This document shows, piece after piece, positions 25,327-33,506 of a stretch of DNA of 64,000 nucleotides. Origin of the DNA: Brooklawnia sp032229645. GTDB taxonomy: Bacteria > Actinomycetota > Actinomycetes > Propionibacteriales > Propionibacteriaceae. The notes under the pieces are model-generated. The model was not told the DNA's origin and ran no database searches. It saw nothing but the letters and a program-made list of their open reading frames with translations. The stretch spans positions 124,001 through 188,000 of the forward strand of contig CAVRLB010000007.1 of assembly GCA_963722295.1 (NCBI GenBank), given 5' to 3'. The first letter of the stretch is position 1. Each line of letters begins with the position of its first letter. The position numbers were made by a program, and so were the translations under genes.

Positions 25327-26504
25327 CGGTCGTCCTCCAATCCGGCCCTGGCCTGCTGGACGGCCGCCGCGCGCATCGCCCGGATGGTCTCGTTGATCTG
25401 ATCGATATCGACCACGCCCCGGAAGACGCCGTGATCGTCGACCACGATGGTGACCGCGAAACGGGCGGTGATCAGCTCGTTCAGCGCGTCGCTGAGCGTG
25501 GCCCGCAGCCCGACGGCCGGGCTGGTGGGCATTCCCACCCGGTCGAGCGGACGATGACCCGCGCGCCGCAGGTCGTCCGCGCCTACCCAACGCACCGGGC
25601 TGCCGTTGGCATTCAGGACCAGCAGCGCGCTTTCGGGAACGCTGCGCAGCTGATCGAGCGCGGCCTGCGGGTCGGTCTGGCAACTCACCGTGGGCCAGGC
25701 GCGCAGTTCGATGTCAGCAACCCTGGTCAGATTCAGCCGCTTCAGCGAGGCGCCACGACCGATGAAGTCCGACACGAAGTCGTTCGCCGGGGCGGCAAGA
25801 ATCTGCTCGGGCGTGTCGTACTGGGCGATCTGCGAGCCCTCCTGAAGGATCGCGATCCGGTCGCCGAGCTTGATCGCCTCATCGATGTCGTGGGTGACGA
25901 AGACGATGGTCTTGTGTACCTCGCCCTGTAGTCGCAGGAACTCGTTTTGTAGCCGGTCACGGGTGATCGGGTCGATGGCACCGAACGGCTCGTCCATCAG
26001 CATCACCTGAGGATCGCCGCCCAGGGCACGCGCGACGCCGATGCGCTGCTGCTGGCCGCCGGAGAGCTGTTTGGGGTAGCGGTCGCGGAACGATTCGGAC
26101 GGCATGCCGACCAGGTCGAGCAGTTCGTCCACTCGATCGGCGATGCGCCTCTTATCCCAGCCGAGCAGCTTGGGGACGGTGGCGATGTTCTCACCGATGG
26201 TCATGTGCGGGAAGAGCCCGACCTGCTGAATGACGTAGCCGATGCGCCGCCGCAGCTGATCGGAATTGACCTTCGTCACGTCTTCGCCACCGAGCAGGAT
26301 GCGTCCGGAGGTGGGTTCGATGATCCGGTTGATCATCTTCATCGTGGTGGTCTTGCCGCAGCCCGACGGACCGACCAGCACCACGATCTCGCCGGTGTGG
26401 ATGTCGAGGTCGAGCGAGTCCACGGCATTCACCTGCTGGCCGGGATAGCGCTTCGTCAGTGCCTCGAGGCGGATCATGACGTCCTGTGCGTTGCCTGCTG
26501 TCAT
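25323..26504 (-). CDS. Osmoprotectant ABC transporter ATPase with C-terminal CBS domains
   Basis: The 393-residue ATPase has Walker A GPSGCGKT (45-52), signature LSGGQQQR, Walker B VMLMDEPFGAID and the H-loop VTHD. About 120 C-terminal residues form a CBS pair (CQTDPQAALDQLRSVPESALLVLN..., GLRATLSDALNELITARFAVTIVVDDHGVFRGVVDID). In OpuA-type systems CBS domains sense ionic strength and gate transport, so osmotic control is likely. It overlaps the downstream and upstream permeases by 4 bases each. CGAAAGGAC is the ribosome site. Confidence 0.93.
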   Translation of the reverse strand: MTAGNAQDVMIRLEALTKRYPGQQVNAVDSLDLDIHTGEIVVLVGPSGCGKTTTMKMINRIIEPTSGRILLGGEDVTKVNSDQLRRRIGYVIQQVGLFPHMTIGENIATVPKLLGWDKRRIADRVDELLDLVGMPSESFRDRYPKQLSGGQQQRIGVARALGGDPQVMLMDEPFGAIDPITRDRLQNEFLRLQGEVHKTIVFVTHDIDEAIKLGDRIAILQEGSQIAQYDTPEQILAAPANDFVSDFIGRGASLKRLNLTRVADIELRAWPTVSCQTDPQAALDQLRSVPESALLVLNANGSPVRWVGADDLRRAGHRPLDRVGMPTSPAVGLRATLSDALNELITARFAVTIVVDDHGVFRGVVDIDQINETIRAMRAAAVQQARAGLEDDR

Positions 26505-27148
26505 GATCGAAGTCCTTTCGAGGTGGTCAGCCTGCCGATCAGCCGGAAGACGAGGTCGAAGATGATCGCCAATAGCACGACGCCGAGCGTGCCTGCCAGC
26601 ACCAGGTTGACTGCCACCGGAGTGCCGACGCGATACAGGCCGGTGAAGATGAATGCACCGTAGCCGGGCCCGTTGACGATGTCGCCGACCGCGGCGATGC
26701 CGAGCAGCACGAGAGTCGTCACCCGGATACCGGTGACGACCACCGGCCACGCGAGCGGAAACTCGATTCGCCACAGACGCTGCCGGCGGGTGAGTCCCAT
26801 GCCCTTGGCCGCCTCGACGATGGCCGGGTCGACGCCGCTCAGCCCGGTCACCGTATTGCGGACGATCGGCATCAGCCCGTACATAGTGAGCGCCACGACG
26901 ACCGGGCGTGCGCCCAGGCCGAGTGGCGCCATCAGCAGAATGAAGAGCGCGAATGACGGGATAGTCAGCATTGCGCCGGTGAGGCCGAGGATGAAGTCGC
27001 GGACACGCGGACGCTGATAGCTCAGCACGCCGAGCGCGATACCGATGATGGATGCGAGAAACACCGACACGATCACCACGACGGCGTGCGCGATGCCGAG
27101 TGCGAAGAAGTCGTCGCTGCGTCTGATCAGGAACTGGAAGAAGTCCAC
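26501..27148 (-). CDS. Osmoprotectant ABC transporter permease (first gene of operon)
   Basis: The 215-residue permease has five to six TM helices and the EAA-type loop EAAKGMGLTRRQRLWRIEFPLAWPVVVTGIR. The GTG at 27148, preceded by AGGAAGG, is chosen; the open frame runs to 27376, but that extension lacks a start with a ribosome site and is hydrophilic and low-complexity. It overlaps the ATPase start by 4 bases. It is divergent from the HAD gene across about 120 bases. Confidence 0.88.
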   Translation of the reverse strand: MDFFQFLIRRSDDFFALGIAHAVVVIVSVFLASIIGIALGVLSYQRPRVRDFILGLTGAMLTIPSFALFILLMAPLGLGARPVVVALTMYGLMPIVRNTVTGLSGVDPAIVEAAKGMGLTRRQRLWRIEFPLAWPVVVTGIRVTTLVLLGIAAVGDIVNGPGYGAFIFTGLYRVGTPVAVNLVLAGTLGVVLLAIIFDLVFRLIGRLTTSKGLRS

Positions 27149-27268
27149 ATTGACCTTCCTGGTTGCCCCTCGTTCGGGGTTCGATTTCGGTTGTCTTTGG
27201 CTCCTCCTTGGGCTCTGGGTTCTCGGCCAGTCTATGGGGCCTGCCGAGAGCTGGTAGGTTATGAATCG

Positions 27269-28090
27269 ATGTCTAAGACTGTCTTCATCGATTTTGACGG
27301 AACCCTCGCCGACCATGGGCTGGTACCGAAGGCCCACATCCGAGCCATTCAGCAGGCCCGCACCAACGGTCACCACATACTGCTGTGCACCGGGCGTCCA
27401 AAGTCGCTGGTGCCGCGCGAGTTGCGGGAGTCCGTCTTCGACGGCCTGGTCTGCGGTGCCGGCGTCTATGTGGAGATCGACGGCCGCGTCCTGCTCGACA
27501 CCAGATTCCCCGACGATGTCGCGGCCCGGACGATCCGTGAGCTCAGTCAGCCAGGCATCACATTCATTCTCGAAGCACCCCAGGCCATTTGGACCCTCAC
27601 CGGCCAGGACGACAAGGTCCGTGAACTCTTCGATGGCGCGCTATGGTCGGTCGATCCCCGCGATGAGTCCTACGAGCTTCTCGCCGCCCTTCGGACTGCG
27701 GACGATCTCAACGGCTCCTCGTTCGGCAAGGCAGTGGTGCTGGAATCGTCCGAGATCCCCGTGGACGAACTCGCCACCGAGATCGGGCCCGCCGTGGACG
27801 TGATCGGGATCTCGGTTCAAGATATGGGCGGCAGCTCCGGCGAGATCTACCTGCGCGGCGTCAACAAATCGGCGGGGATCGCGCTGGTCGCGCAGCATCT
27901 CGGGGTCTCGCGCTCCGATATCGTCGCGGTCGGCGATGGCACCAATGACGCTGAGATGATCGCCTACGCAGGCACCGGCGTGGTGGTCGAGAGCGCCTCC
28001 GATGAGCTGCTGGCCCTCGGCCAGCTCACCATTCCCGGACCCGAGAACAATGGTCTGGTCGAGGGATTCTCGCGGCTCGGTCTGATCTGA
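27269..28090 (+). CDS. HAD superfamily hydrolase, Cof-type
   Basis: The 273-residue protein has the HAD nucleophile motif FIDFDGTLAD (Asp8, Asp10), motif II in LLCTGRP, Lys in GVNKSAGI and motif IV GDGTNDAEMI, with a large C2 cap inserted between motifs II and III, as in Cof/sucrose-phosphatase-like phosphatases. It probably dephosphorylates a sugar phosphate or nucleotide cofactor. A TAGGTT hexamer 8 bases before the ATG and no Shine-Dalgarno point to a leaderless message. Substrate unknown. Confidence 0.9.
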   Translation: MSKTVFIDFDGTLADHGLVPKAHIRAIQQARTNGHHILLCTGRPKSLVPRELRESVFDGLVCGAGVYVEIDGRVLLDTRFPDDVAARTIRELSQPGITFILEAPQAIWTLTGQDDKVRELFDGALWSVDPRDESYELLAALRTADDLNGSSFGKAVVLESSEIPVDELATEIGPAVDVIGISVQDMGGSSGEIYLRGVNKSAGIALVAQHLGVSRSDIVAVGDGTNDAEMIAYAGTGVVVESASDELLALGQLTIPGPENNGLVEGFSRLGLI

Positions 28091-28101
28091 CCTGGTTCCC
28101 G

Positions 28102-28142
28102 CGTCCGGCTTGGCTCCGGCGTCCGGCTTGACTCCGGCGTCC
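28102..28142. repeat. 18-bp tandem repeat downstream of the HAD gene
   Basis: CGTCCGGCTTGRCTCCGG occurs twice in tandem (28102-28119 and 28120-28137) with a partial third unit. It lies in the convergent gap before the AHSA1 gene. No role is evident. Confidence 0.5.
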
Positions 28143-28189
28143 TCTCTCGGGAACGCCATTGGGCACCGCAGACCGGGCAGCACACCCCG

Positions 28190-29167
28190 TCAGCCGCGCA
28201 GCAGCCGCTCCAACCTGGCGTAGGACATCTCCATGCCCTCGGCCATGCCGGTACCCAGGATCATCTCGCGGGTTCCGAGATCGGGATACTCGATCAGCGT
28301 GGTGACCAGGGTCGCGCCGTCCTCCTCGTAGAGATGCAGATCGTTGACCGTCTGCGGGCCGTCCGTCCCGGTCATTCGTTCGGTGGTGACCGCCCGATGC
28401 GGTGCTTCGGAAAGCAAGAGCTCACCCTCGAAGCCGAAGGGGGCGCCCGCGTTGTCGTCGACCGGGGCCCATGCATAGCGATAGCTATCGCCGACCGCTG
28501 TGGCCACGTCGCAGGTAGTCAGCTCCCAGCCGTCGGGTCCGAGCATCCACTGCCTGATCAATTCGGGATCGTTGTGGGCTCGCCAGACCAGGTCTTGCGG
28601 GCCCTCGATCAACCGGGTGATCCGGACGAGTGTGTCGCTGAGTAGTTCGACGCGCGTCCCCTTGCCCTGGGCGTAAGCGCGTAGCCCTTCCAGGACCGCG
28701 TCGATCTGGCCCATGGCAGCCGTGGTGCCCTCGATCACGCCCATGGCGAGTACCTGTTCGAGTGCTTCGAGGGAAGTGAATGTCGCGAGGCTGGTCATCC
28801 GGCTACCCTGGGCGGTCGGCTGGAAGGTCATCTCCATCCGGCTCACGGCGAAGTCCTCCAGCTGATTGCCCTGCTCGTCCGCGAAGAAGTCGAGCACAAC
28901 GAAGCGGGACTCCGGCTCGATCTCCAGAAACTCCCAGCCGCCATAGGACTTCTCGCCCTTGGGCCCGGTCATGAAGTAGATCGCCCGGCCGCCCACGGAG
29001 TGGTCCCACTGGACGAAGGTGGCAGGCCAGGTCGGCGGCCCCCAGAAGCGCTCGAGCTGACGGGGGTCGGTGTAGGCCTGCCAGACCCGGTGAACCGGGT
29101 GGGCAAATTCGGCGGTCACGGCGATGGTGAGATCTTCGGGTTTGGTGGTGACGTCGATAACAGGCAT
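28190..29167 (-). CDS. Two-domain SRPBCC/AHSA1 family protein
   Basis: The 325-residue protein has two successive AHSA1-like START folds. The first (about 10-165) has VHRVWQAYTDPRQLERFWGPP and GGRAIYFMTGPKGEKSYGG; the second (about 175-325) has PQDLVWRAHNDPELIRQWMLGPDGW and LIEYPDLGTREMILGTGMAEGMEMSYARLERLL. Such proteins bind hydrophobic ligands; actinobacterial members commonly pair with an ArsR repressor, as here (9 bases downstream of it). TAGGAGC precedes the ATG. Ligand unknown. Confidence 0.9.
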   Translation of the reverse strand: MPVIDVTTKPEDLTIAVTAEFAHPVHRVWQAYTDPRQLERFWGPPTWPATFVQWDHSVGGRAIYFMTGPKGEKSYGGWEFLEIEPESRFVVLDFFADEQGNQLEDFAVSRMEMTFQPTAQGSRMTSLATFTSLEALEQVLAMGVIEGTTAAMGQIDAVLEGLRAYAQGKGTRVELLSDTLVRITRLIEGPQDLVWRAHNDPELIRQWMLGPDGWELTTCDVATAVGDSYRYAWAPVDDNAGAPFGFEGELLLSEAPHRAVTTERMTGTDGPQTVNDLHLYEEDGATLVTTLIEYPDLGTREMILGTGMAEGMEMSYARLERLLRG

Positions 29168-29176
29168 GTCGAGCTC

Positions 29177-29533
29177 CTACAGAGTTGGCGGTTCATCGAT
29201 AGGTTCTGCGAGCAACGCATCGAGCCGGTCGACGCGCGCCCTCCAGAGGTTTTCGTACTGGGCCAAGAGCACCCTGGCTTGGGCGATCCGCTGTGGATCG
29301 GCGCGGACGAGACGTTCGCGTCCGGCCGCTCGTTTGACGACGAGTTGAGCTTCCTCGAGCACCGAGACGTGTTTCTGCACCGCGGCGAACGAGATCTCGT
29401 ATTCGCGCGCCAGGTCTGACACGGAGAGTTCCTCGCTCACCGTGCGGCGCAGGATGTCCCGCCTCGTCGACGCGGCCAGCGCGTGGAAGATGCGGTCCTG
29501 CTCGACTTCGCTCAACCCAACATGTACAACCAT
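29177..29533 (-). CDS. ArsR family transcriptional repressor
   Basis: The 118-residue winged-helix protein has DRIFHALAASTRRDILRRTVSEELSVSDLAREYEISFAAVQKHVSVLEEAQLVVKRAAGRERLVR, the ArsR type without a metal-binding CxC. Such proteins repress adjacent SRPBCC genes until a ligand appears. Its ATG (29531-29533) lies inside a perfect 14-bp palindrome that should be its operator. TAAAGT is about 8 bases upstream, so the transcript is probably leaderless. A TTG at 29515 is an alternative start. Confidence 0.9.
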   Translation of the reverse strand: MVVHVGLSEVEQDRIFHALAASTRRDILRRTVSEELSVSDLAREYEISFAAVQKHVSVLEEAQLVVKRAAGRERLVRADPQRIAQARVLLAQYENLWRARVDRLDALLAEPIDEPPTL

Positions 29534-29540
29534 TTGGTTG
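29527..29540. promoter_or_regulatory. Palindromic operator over the ArsR start codon
   Basis: CAACCATTTGGTTG is a perfect 14-bp palindrome, extended imperfectly to GTACAACCA/TGGTTGCAC. It covers the ArsR start codon and lies just downstream of its probable -10 box, a classic autorepression layout. Assignment to ArsR rests on position and on the similarity to operators of ArsR/AHSA1 pairs. Confidence 0.65.
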
Positions 29541-29727
29541 CACTTTACGCCGGATCCGGGGTCAGATCAACCCTTCAGACCCGACCGAATCGTTCAGTCC
29601 GCGCGGCGCAGCCGCCGATGGCCTCGTCCACCGGCTCTCCGGGCTCTGACGGCTCGCTGCCCCGTTGGCAGGAGTGGCCCAGTAGCAGAATGCGGGACTA
29701 TCGGGGTTCACAAGGTAGATTTGGGCA

Positions 29728-31512
29728 GTGACCCAAGACGAGAAGACCGCGCCCGACCTCGAAACGACCCCCGGATTCGAGGAACTCGGCGTCACGGGCC
29801 CCGCGCTTGAGGCGATCCGGGACCTCGGCTACGAGACCCCCTCCCCCATCCAGATCGCCACCATTCCCGCACTGATTTCCGGACGCGATGTGGTCGGCAT
29901 GGCGCAGACCGGTACCGGCAAGACCGCTGCCTTCGCGCTGCCCATTCTGGAAGATCTCGATCTTGACCAGAAGACCCCGCAGGCGCTGGTGCTCGCGCCG
30001 ACCCGCGAACTCGCGCTGCAGGTCTGCGAGGCGTTCGAGTCGTATGCGGCCAAGACGCACGGCGTGCGGGTGCTACCGGTCTACGGCGGTCAGGGCTACG
30101 GCGTCCAGCTGTCGGCGCTGCGCCGCGGCGTCCATGTGGTCGTCGGCACACCCGGACGCATCATGGATCACCTCGAGAAGGGCACCCTCGATCTTTCGGG
30201 GTTGACGCATCTGGTGCTCGACGAGGCCGACGAAATGCTACAGATGGGCTTCGTCGAAGATGTCGAGACCATTCTCGCGAAGACCCCGGACGACAAGCAG
30301 ACCGCACTCTTCTCGGCGACAATGCCGACCCAGATCCGCCGGCTCGCGCAGAAGTACCTGCACAATCCGCAAGAGATCATCCTCAAGTCGAAGACCCAGA
30401 CCGCGACCAACATCAGGCAGCGGTACCTGGTCGTCTCCTATCAGCAGAAGGTGGACGCGCTGACCCGGATCTTCGAGGTCGAAGAATTCGACGGCGTGAT
30501 CGTCTTCGTGCGAACGAAGAACGAGACCGAAACCCTGGCCGAGAAGCTGCGGGCGCGCGGCTATTCGGCGTCGGCGATCAACGGCGACATCCCTCAGGCG
30601 ATGCGCGAGCGCACCATCGGCCAGCTCAAGGACGGCACCCTCGACATCCTGGTGGCCACCGACGTCGCGGCCCGCGGGCTGGATGTGGATCGCATCAGCC
30701 ACGTCGTCAACTTCGACATCCCGACGGACACCGAGTCGTACGTGCACCGCATCGGACGCACCGGCCGCGCCGGGCGTAGCGGCGACGCCATCAGCTTCAT
30801 CACGCCGCGCGAGCGCTATCTGCTGAAGCACATCGAGCGCGCTACCCGTCAGCAACCCGAGCAGATGCAGCTGCCGACCACTGAGGACATCAACAGCACC
30901 CGGTTGACTCGTTTCGACGACGCCATCACCACAGCCTTGCAGGAGACGTCCCGGATTGAGGCCTTCCGCGACATCATCTCCCACTACGTGCGTCACCACG
31001 ATGTGCCGGAGACCGATGTTGCGGCAGCGCTCGCCGTGGTCGCGCAGGGCGATACGCCACTGCTGCTCGATCCGAACAACGATCCGCTGACCAAGAACCT
31101 CACGCGCAACGAACGGGACGACCGGGGGGCCCCGGATCGTTCGGACGATCGCTCCGGTGGTCGCCGCAGCCGCGATGACTACGCGCCTTACCGTATCGAG
31201 GTTGGTCGCCAGCATAAGGTCAGCCCCAGCCAGATCGTGGGCGCGCTGGCCAACGAAGGCGGGCTGAACCGCCAGGACTTCGGCGCGATCACCATTCGTC
31301 CGGAGTTCTCGATCGTCGAGCTACCGGCAAATCTCGACCGCTCGGTGCTCGATCGGCTGCGCGATACCCAGATCGCCGGCCAGTACATCGAGATCAAGCC
31401 GGACCGCTTCTCTCAGCATCACGGCAAGGCCCCAAACCGGGGTGGCCGAGGACCGCGCGGTGGCGATGCGCCGCGCGGCGGCAAGCGTCCGTACCGCAAG
31501 CCGCGCTACTGA
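29728..31512 (+). CDS. deaD: DEAD-box ATP-dependent RNA helicase (DeaD/CsdA-like)
   Basis: The 594-residue protein has all helicase motifs: Q motif (TPSPIQ), Walker A AQTGTGKT (59-66), PTREL, DEAD (165-168), SAT (196-198), and HRIGRTGRAG in domain 2. A DbpA-type RNA-binding domain follows (YRIEVGRQHKVSPSQIVGALANEGGLNRQDFGAITIRPEFSIVELP), then an RG/K-rich tail. This is the cold-shock/ribosome-assembly helicase layout. The GTG start follows TAGATT by 6 bases, indicating a leaderless mRNA. It is unlinked to a functional partner here. Confidence 0.94.
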   Translation: MTQDEKTAPDLETTPGFEELGVTGPALEAIRDLGYETPSPIQIATIPALISGRDVVGMAQTGTGKTAAFALPILEDLDLDQKTPQALVLAPTRELALQVCEAFESYAAKTHGVRVLPVYGGQGYGVQLSALRRGVHVVVGTPGRIMDHLEKGTLDLSGLTHLVLDEADEMLQMGFVEDVETILAKTPDDKQTALFSATMPTQIRRLAQKYLHNPQEIILKSKTQTATNIRQRYLVVSYQQKVDALTRIFEVEEFDGVIVFVRTKNETETLAEKLRARGYSASAINGDIPQAMRERTIGQLKDGTLDILVATDVAARGLDVDRISHVVNFDIPTDTESYVHRIGRTGRAGRSGDAISFITPRERYLLKHIERATRQQPEQMQLPTTEDINSTRLTRFDDAITTALQETSRIEAFRDIISHYVRHHDVPETDVAAALAVVAQGDTPLLLDPNNDPLTKNLTRNERDDRGAPDRSDDRSGGRRSRDDYAPYRIEVGRQHKVSPSQIVGALANEGGLNRQDFGAITIRPEFSIVELPANLDRSVLDRLRDTQIAGQYIEIKPDRFSQHHGKAPNRGGRGPRGGDAPRGGKRPYRKPRY

Positions 31513-31679
31513 GTCGTTCTCAGTTCACCTCGTAGGGGTGGGCCGCTCCTTCGACTGACCGAGTCAGCGCCCTCCATGGGGCGATACGCAGCGGGTGGTT
31601 GCCTGGAGGGTCCTTAGCGCTAGGAGCGTGACCCGCGCCACGACGATTAGCGCGGCGCCCTTGACGATACGGTTGGACC

Positions 31680-32387
31680 ATGAGTAAGCGCGAGATCTAC
31701 GCGCACGAATTGCGCTCGATGCCCTCCGAGAAATGGCCGAAGTACCTGCGTGCGAACAGCGGGCTTCCCGGACCACGCGGCAATCTGGAACTTATCCAGG
31801 CCATGGCACAGACCGGCGGCCGCGCTGATTTCGATGCGCTCATCGCCACCGGCGACGAATATATGGTCTGCTGCGGTGTCGTGGGCCTGGGTGCTCTTCT
31901 TGCCGCAGATGCCGGGCCTGGCGCCGTCGCCGAGATCGAAGCCCGGTTGCGCACGCACGCGAGCGACCAACGCTGGCGGGTCCGCGAAGCCGTGGCGATG
32001 GCGCTTCAGCGGCTGGGCGACGCCGATCCTGGGCGGCTGAAGTCGCTGGTGCTCGAGTGGACCAGCGACGCGGATCCGCTGGTGCTGCGCGCAGCGGCCG
32101 CCGCAATCTGCGAACCACGGCTGCTGGCCACACCCTCGATGGCCGCAGCCGCCATCGAAGTCTGCAGGCGAGCGACCGAGTCCCTGGCCGCACTGCCGCC
32201 CGACAGCCGCCACCACGACGATGTCCGCACTCTCCGCAAAGGACTGGGCTACTGCTGGAGCGTCGCGGTGGCCGCGGACCCGGGCCCGGGTCTCCCGGTC
32301 TTCGCAGCCTTGGAGGCCTCCCCGGATGCAGATGTCGCGTGGATCGTCCGCGAGAATCGCAAGAAGAAGCGGCTGGCCGGGCTCTGA
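31680..32387 (+). CDS. HEAT-repeat protein of unknown function
   Basis: The 235-residue protein is mostly alpha-helical with HEAT-like units (RWRVREAVAMALQRLGDADPGRLKSLVLEWTSDADPLVLRAAAAAICEPRLL). There is no signal or membrane segment. HEAT folds serve as protein-binding scaffolds, and nothing here identifies a partner. TACGGT lies 6 bases before the ATG, indicating a leaderless message. It follows the helicase by about 170 bases and precedes palindromic repeat copy B. Confidence 0.78.
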   Translation: MSKREIYAHELRSMPSEKWPKYLRANSGLPGPRGNLELIQAMAQTGGRADFDALIATGDEYMVCCGVVGLGALLAADAGPGAVAEIEARLRTHASDQRWRVREAVAMALQRLGDADPGRLKSLVLEWTSDADPLVLRAAAAAICEPRLLATPSMAAAAIEVCRRATESLAALPPDSRHHDDVRTLRKGLGYCWSVAVAADPGPGLPVFAALEASPDADVAWIVRENRKKKRLAGL

Positions 32388-32418
32388 AACGAGCATTCGC
32401 TTTCGCGGCAGAGCCCTT

Positions 32419-32503
32419 CAACGCGCTTGAGTGCTCGCCAGATCGTGCTGCGGGCTCGATTTGTTGGCCGGGAAGGCATCTGGGGAGCACTGAAGCGTGT
32501 TGG
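32419..32503. repeat. Intergenic palindromic repeat, copy B
   Basis: The left arm CAACGCGCTTGAGTGCTCGC... (32419-32444) and right arm (32477-32503; reverse complement CCAACACGCTTCAGTGCTCC) are near-complementary over about 26 bases, with a 32-base centre. The arms are the same family as at 1377, 47164 and 52531; the centre differs. It lies just past the HEAT gene stop. Confidence 0.8.
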
Positions 32504-32668
32504 CTCACGATGCCCTAGCCCCGATTTTGCCAACCAGGCGCTCCGGTTAGGTGCAACGTCGCTCCCTTGGTGCCAGGTGCAGGCACCCCGGCCCCACCAC
32601 TACATCGGAATCGATGGCCTCGACCTTCGAACAGTTCGGCTCCCGCAGGTCCCGGACAAGGATGCAAC

Positions 32669-32752
32669 GTGACATCTGTCACGCCTCGCCAATGAAGATC
32701 CCACCCAACCCCGTGATCCGTGACACTGACCTTTCGGCAGATCCGCCGAAAG
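32669..32752. promoter_or_regulatory. Two inverted repeats upstream of the decayed ABC transporter gene
   Basis: GTGACATCTGTCAC (32669-32682) is a perfect palindrome. CTTTCGGC-AGATCC-GCCGAAAG (32731-32752) is a perfect 8-bp inverted repeat ending 10 bases before the ABC gene ATG. They are plausible operators, perhaps once for the response regulator encoded at 34775, but this is unproved. Confidence 0.45.
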
Positions 32753-32761
32753 ACTTGAGTC

Positions 32762-33113
32762 ATGACCACGACACAGCTACTTCAGGAGTCCCGCCGAACA
32801 ACGGCTGAGGACGCGATCGTCGTCCGCGGGTTGCGTCGCAGTTATAGCCAGTCCCACACGTCACTCATGCCGGGCCGCAAGACACCCGAGCCGTTCGAGG
32901 CCGTCAAAGGCATCGATTTGACTGTCCGGCATGGCGAGGTTTTAGCGCTGCTCGGCACCAACGGCGCGGGCAAAACGTCCACCGTCGAGCTGATCGAGGG
33001 TGGCCGCGCCCACCGCAGGCACCATCGAGCTGCTCGTCGGCCTGGACGCCCGCTCGGCCTCGCTGGAGCAGCTCTTCCGCACCATCGCCGATGGGGCGCT
33101 GAGTCCGATCTGA
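32762..33113 (+). pseudogene. ABC transporter ATPase remnant (frameshift and internal deletion)
   Basis: The first 80 codons encode an ATPase N-terminus (IVVRGLRRSY, FEAVKGIDLTVRHGEVLALLGTNGAGKTSTVELIEG with Walker A). At about 33000 the frame shifts by one base: the correct frame continues VAAPTAGTIELLVGLDARSASLEQLFRTIADGALSPI and stops at 33111-33113. That piece joins the post-Walker A region straight to the C-terminal SLEQLF-type end, so signature motif and Walker B are missing. The protein cannot be functional. It belonged with the permease fragment downstream and the histidine kinase/regulator pair. Confidence 0.82.
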
Positions 33114-33229
33114 TCATCCACAAGCAGCAGGAGAGGCAGCGAAAGCACCCCTTCGGCTCAGATCCACAGTTCTAACGCCGCTCCGCAATAACACGACCCA
33201 GACAATCAATAGAAGCTGAGCGCCCCTGC

Positions 33230-33472
33230 CGGGGCTATCAAAGTCGTCTACTTCACGCTGGTCACCTCACCGGTCGCCCGGCGCGAACAGCACACTCTCA
33301 ATCGCCTCGCCGCGGGCGACCCACTCCGCGCGAGATTCTGCTGGCACCGGCCGTGCCGTTGTGGGCGCTGCTGATCGTGCAATCTGTCATTGGCGCGGTC
33401 GGCGCTGCACTTCTAGGCGCCACACTCATCCATCCGCTGGCACTGGTGAGCGAGTCAACCGCAAACGAATAG
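33230..33472 (+). pseudogene. ABC-2 type permease remnant
   Basis: Between the dead ATPase and the kinase, one frame reads KVVYFTLVTSPVARREQHTLNRLAAG and another reads ILLAPAVPLWALLIVQSVIGAVGAALLGATLIHPLAL up to TAG at 33470-33472. The second piece is a typical hydrophobic permease segment. The fragments lie in different frames and total under 80 codons, so this is the residue of a permease gene. Identification is by hydrophobicity and position only. Confidence 0.55.
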
Positions 33473-33506
33473 CCCGATCTCTAGGCTGAACACCCAAGGA
33501 GGAACC

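Noticed and set aside
24148..25401. Plus-strand frame of 417 codons opposite the osmoprotectant genes
   Set aside because: Antisense to well-supported ABC transporter genes; no recognisable domain.
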